From Ciona intestinalis (Eukaryota; Chordata; Ascidiacea; Phlebobranchia; Cionidae): a stretch of DNA of 64,000 nt. Below the pieces are notes generated by a model. That model ran no database searches, was not told where the DNA came from, and saw nothing but the letters and a program-made list of their open reading frames with translations. This document shows positions 61,340 to 64,000 of the stretch, in pieces (position 1 is the stretch's first letter; the number at the start of each line of letters is the position of its first letter). The position numbers and the translations under genes were made by a program. Location: contig NC_020174.2 in assembly GCF_000224145.3 (NCBI RefSeq), positions 6,245,106 to 6,309,105 of the forward strand, read 5' to 3'.

Positions 61340-63028
61340 GTAAGTGACTTTTATCATATTGTACCTGCAAAAAATGAAGCAATTTTAGCAGTATGAGCTG
61401 AAACTGTCAGTCACTGTCTGAATATCTGCAAATGTTTATTGCAGTTTAGAATATCGATGGGAATTATAACACAATTACTTTGAGTCAGTTAGTGGTATCT
61501 TTACAATGCTTTTTTGCAGTCAGAGTTTTTGTATTATAACCACTGCACCAGGAACAGAATGACAAACTACTAAACAAAAGACACAGTTTCCCTATAAATA
61601 GTTACATCTTGTTAACACAGTTAGGCACATTACATAGCGTATGTCATGATAACATGACTCCATTGAAACCCGGTATTAAATTCCTCCAGCTATCCAATTA
61701 CCACCCGCTCGTGTTGTATTGTCCCTGTCTATAGTTCGTCGTGAGCCTGACAAGTTTTATTACCCTTTGAAAGCTAACAAAATCGCTAGATCTAATTGTA
61801 AGGGTCAATTCGCTATTGTCTTGCAATTTTTTATTCTCTTGCGCGCGCAGTGTGGCGTATAATAATCCGTAGCGATGAGCATACATATACACAATGCTCG
61901 GAGCCGACAGCGTTAATGAGAGTTCTGTTTCGGGATAATATAGTAAGGATAATGTGTCAAGGGCGGATATGGAGCTGTAAAGAAGCAAAGGGCGTATCGG
62001 GCTGTTTGTTTACGAAAAGGTTAAAGTTCAGAGAAACAAAAGCGCTCGCCTTTACTACGCTGTGTAAACGTTCGCGACAAGGGTTATGATTATTTTGATT
62101 CGTTCGAGGTCACCAATCGTCGCTTTAAATTTTTCTGCCAAATACCGACAAGACGGTTTACTTTTATTGGAATTCAGCGGTTTTTCCATAATGTCTGCTT
62201 GTAGCGAAAACTCAGCGAAACTACGTAAGTAACAAAACTACTTTTTAGATTACAAAAGAGTCTAAACTAAAAAGGTGGCTTGACGTAGTTTTTCCTATAA
62301 ATTATTAATGCGTTAGCGACGATCTGTTTTAATACCAGCAAATAAAGTCAAACTGACCGTTGTAAATTACAACTCCGAAAGTGCGTGTGTAAATAGATCA
62401 CCAACGACGCTCGTTATGGTGCATAGAGTTATAGGCTACGACTTCTGGCCACCGTTAAAAGCTAACTGTCCGTCGATAACCAGCAAGAATAGATCCCTGC
62501 ATATAACAGTGAGGACTAACAATGATTGAAAAGGGTTTTCAACTACGTTGGAAGAATCAAAGCCACTCGTTGAGTTGGCTCAAGTGCCATAACTCGCGAT
62601 GCCGTAGCCTTTATGGTGATTACTTTTGAATTCAAACTTTGTAGAGAAATGACAGTCATAGTTCAGCGCAAGGCAATTTTGTCTCGGCGACAATGGGTTA
62701 TTTGTACAGTGTATATTTTCCATTAACTGCGGTGAGCGTAAAATTATAAGTTTAGAGAACGCAATTTTGAATCCACTTTGAGAGTTTGGTGAAAGATATT
62801 CAAACAGCTCTTACTTTAAAAAAGTTCATTATTCGCCGTGGTGGTGTGTAGCTTATTAAGTATATGTTCACCCGTGGCTTATGTATGGGCGTGTCCAGGC
62901 TGGTATAGTTAAGACCACATAAATCGTTAAGTGGTACCAGTTATTTAATTCTGGTATTCGTACAATGTATATAGGTTAGAACATGTGGCTGCTATATAGT
63001 TCTCAGTCTGAATGCAACTTCTGAAACC
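61340..63028. other. Non-coding stretch after the last visible titin exon
   Basis: The expected second half of the Ig started in the exon ending at 61339 is not found here, so this is titin intron. Frames are broken by many stops. TATATA-like motifs occur at about 62967 and 62993, shortly before the open frame at 63029. No repeat family of this window was recognised in it. Confidence 0.5.
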
Positions 63029-64000
63029 ATGGCCTCGACACGTGACTGTGGCGTTGACGTACGACATCAGAAAATGTTTAGTGTTAGTCTACGGCGGGGA
63101 AACCCGGAATTGGAGATTAAAAACTCGAAATCAAATACCACACCACCCAGAAGTCACAGGCAAGCTAAGGCATTGCAGAAGTCGCCACGATATACGAGTT
63201 TTATGGACGAGATACTTTCCAAGACAGCTGAGTACAGACAAACTCCAGCTTGGAGATTGGAACCCGACATCCAGGAAAACTTGCGGTTACCAGACACGAA
63301 ACCATCACCTGTAAAAGTGGATGCTGGCCACTCTTCAGATTCAGATTCTGGATACAGAAGATCGCTTTCAGAGGACGAGTTTTCGTTCCCAGAGTCCCCT
63401 GTTGCTGTTTCTTTACCCTTTGACAATACTGCATGTCATAACTCCACTATATTTGGCGAGCGTTTATGCCACATGAACCCAGCTTTAATTCGAGACCGAT
63501 TGAGCCAAAACGGAATTATAAAAGTCGGTTTAAACCGGACGTTTCCGCCAGCCACCGGTGAGAGACCGACTTTACCACACAAAAGATCTTCTACCTTTCC
63601 CAGCTACAGCCGAATCAACAATTTAAAAGACTTGCGCAGCTACATGGAAACTAGACGGTCGGAGTTTGACAGTAAAGATCCGATACGCAAGTTAAAGCCA
63701 ACTGCAATGAACGAAAAGAGCATTGATGACTCCACAGTCAACACCCCTTCGCAGCCTCGCACCTCAAAAAGGACATTACTACAAAACACCTTAAAACGCG
63801 AAAAACCAAAGCATGAAGTGAAATGCACACGAGCAATACGCAATTGTTTTGAAATTAAAGATAAAATTAAACCAAGCGACATCCAGTCTCCCTGGTTAAA
63901 GGCAGATCTCAATATTTATGTTTGCGTTTATCCCAAAGGCAAGTGCTATTTATTTGCTTGCCACTTGAGGGTTTGTAAAGTTATCGAGTCGGGTTTGAAC
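63029..64000 (+). CDS. Unrecognised long open frame reaching the window end
   Basis: From an ATG in a good context (ACCATGG) the frame stays open for 324 codons to the last base; an in-frame TAG lies about 30 bases upstream. The predicted protein starts MASTRDCGVDVRHQKMFSVS and is rich in Ser, Pro, Lys and Arg, with an acidic Ser cluster (HSSDSDSGYRRSLSEDEFSF), a PTLPHKRSSTFPSYS stretch and a charged part (LRSYMETRRSEFDSKDP). No family was recognised; no signal peptide or membrane segment until a Cys-rich, hydrophobic end that may already be intron. AAAG|GCAAGT at 63938/63939 would be a good GC-type donor. It sits on the titin strand after a half-finished Ig exon, so it may be an alternative or internal-promoter titin exon or a nested gene. 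Confidence 0.5.
   Translation, partial: MASTRDCGVDVRHQKMFSVSLRRGNPELEIKNSKSNTTPPRSHRQAKALQKSPRYTSFMDEILSKTAEYRQTPAWRLEPDIQENLRLPDTKPSPVKVDAGHSSDSDSGYRRSLSEDEFSFPESPVAVSLPFDNTACHNSTIFGERLCHMNPALIRDRLSQNGIIKVGLNRTFPPATGERPTLPHKRSSTFPSYSRINNLKDLRSYMETRRSEFDSKDPIRKLKPTAMNEKSIDDSTVNTPSQPRTSKRTLLQNTLKREKPKHEVKCTRAIRNCFEIKDKIKPSDIQSPWLKADLNIYVCVYPKGKCYLFACHLRVCKVIESGLN

Noticed and set aside
61698..62089. Short open frames on both strands after the last titin exon
   Set aside because: No splice signals in matching phase, no Ig similarity, ordinary length for chance frames.

Overview
The window looks like nuclear DNA of a tunicate, most probably Ciona (C. intestinalis/robusta type). It is AT-rich, with many short exons, mostly small introns, no bacterial features, proteins closest to vertebrate orthologues, and dozens of copies of short SINE-like and MITE-like repeats. 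All family assignments come from reading the translated exons against families I know. No database was searched, so exon borders are my own splice-site and phase readings.

Layout. (1) 1-12183, + strand: 3' part of an ABCA5-type lipid ABC transporter (30 exons, 5' end outside the window). (2) 13684-17196, +: a TDRD7-type LOTUS/Tudor germ-granule protein on one intronless coding exon. (3) 17829-21585, +: AKAP17A (XE7/SFRS17A), 10 exons. (4) 21858-26732, - strand: GMPPA, 9 exons, complete, tail-to-tail with AKAP17A. One of its exons is present twice around an N gap. (5) 28865-39066, +: SESTD1 (SEC14 domain plus spectrin repeats), with a one-base frameshift in the SEC14 domain. A tRNA-Asn(GTT) gene and a SINE lie in one of its introns. 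(6) 39640-about 53675, +: CCDC141-like spectrin-repeat protein, with an N gap inside an exon. (7) 54940 to beyond the window, +: the N-terminal (Z-disc) end of titin, with Ig domains Z1, Z2, a Ser/Pro linker, two more Ig domains, an SPxR motif region and half of a further Ig. (8) 63029-64000, +: a long open frame that reaches the window edge, inside or after the last visible titin intron; not recognised.

The main biological point is that SESTD1, CCDC141 and TTN lie side by side in the same order and orientation as I remember for human 2q31. This appears to be a chordate-wide linkage of a muscle or cytoskeletal gene block. CCDC141 ends within about 0.6-1.3 kb of the titin start codon, and titin has its own TATA box between them. 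The remaining neighbours (ABCA5, TDRD7, AKAP17A, GMPPA) serve unrelated roles: lipid transport, germline RNA granules, splicing/PKA anchoring and GDP-mannose control.

Repeats. Family A is a tRNA-headed SINE whose tail carries the core GAGGTGTATGAAACAGAACA; about 27 full or partial copies are visible throughout. Family B is a 125-200 bp MITE with inverted ends (GTGGGGTAAGATGG / CCATCTTACCCCAC); about 15 copies lie between 22 and 57 kb. Two minor dispersed families (C and D) are also present. Many copies sit within tens of bases of splice sites.
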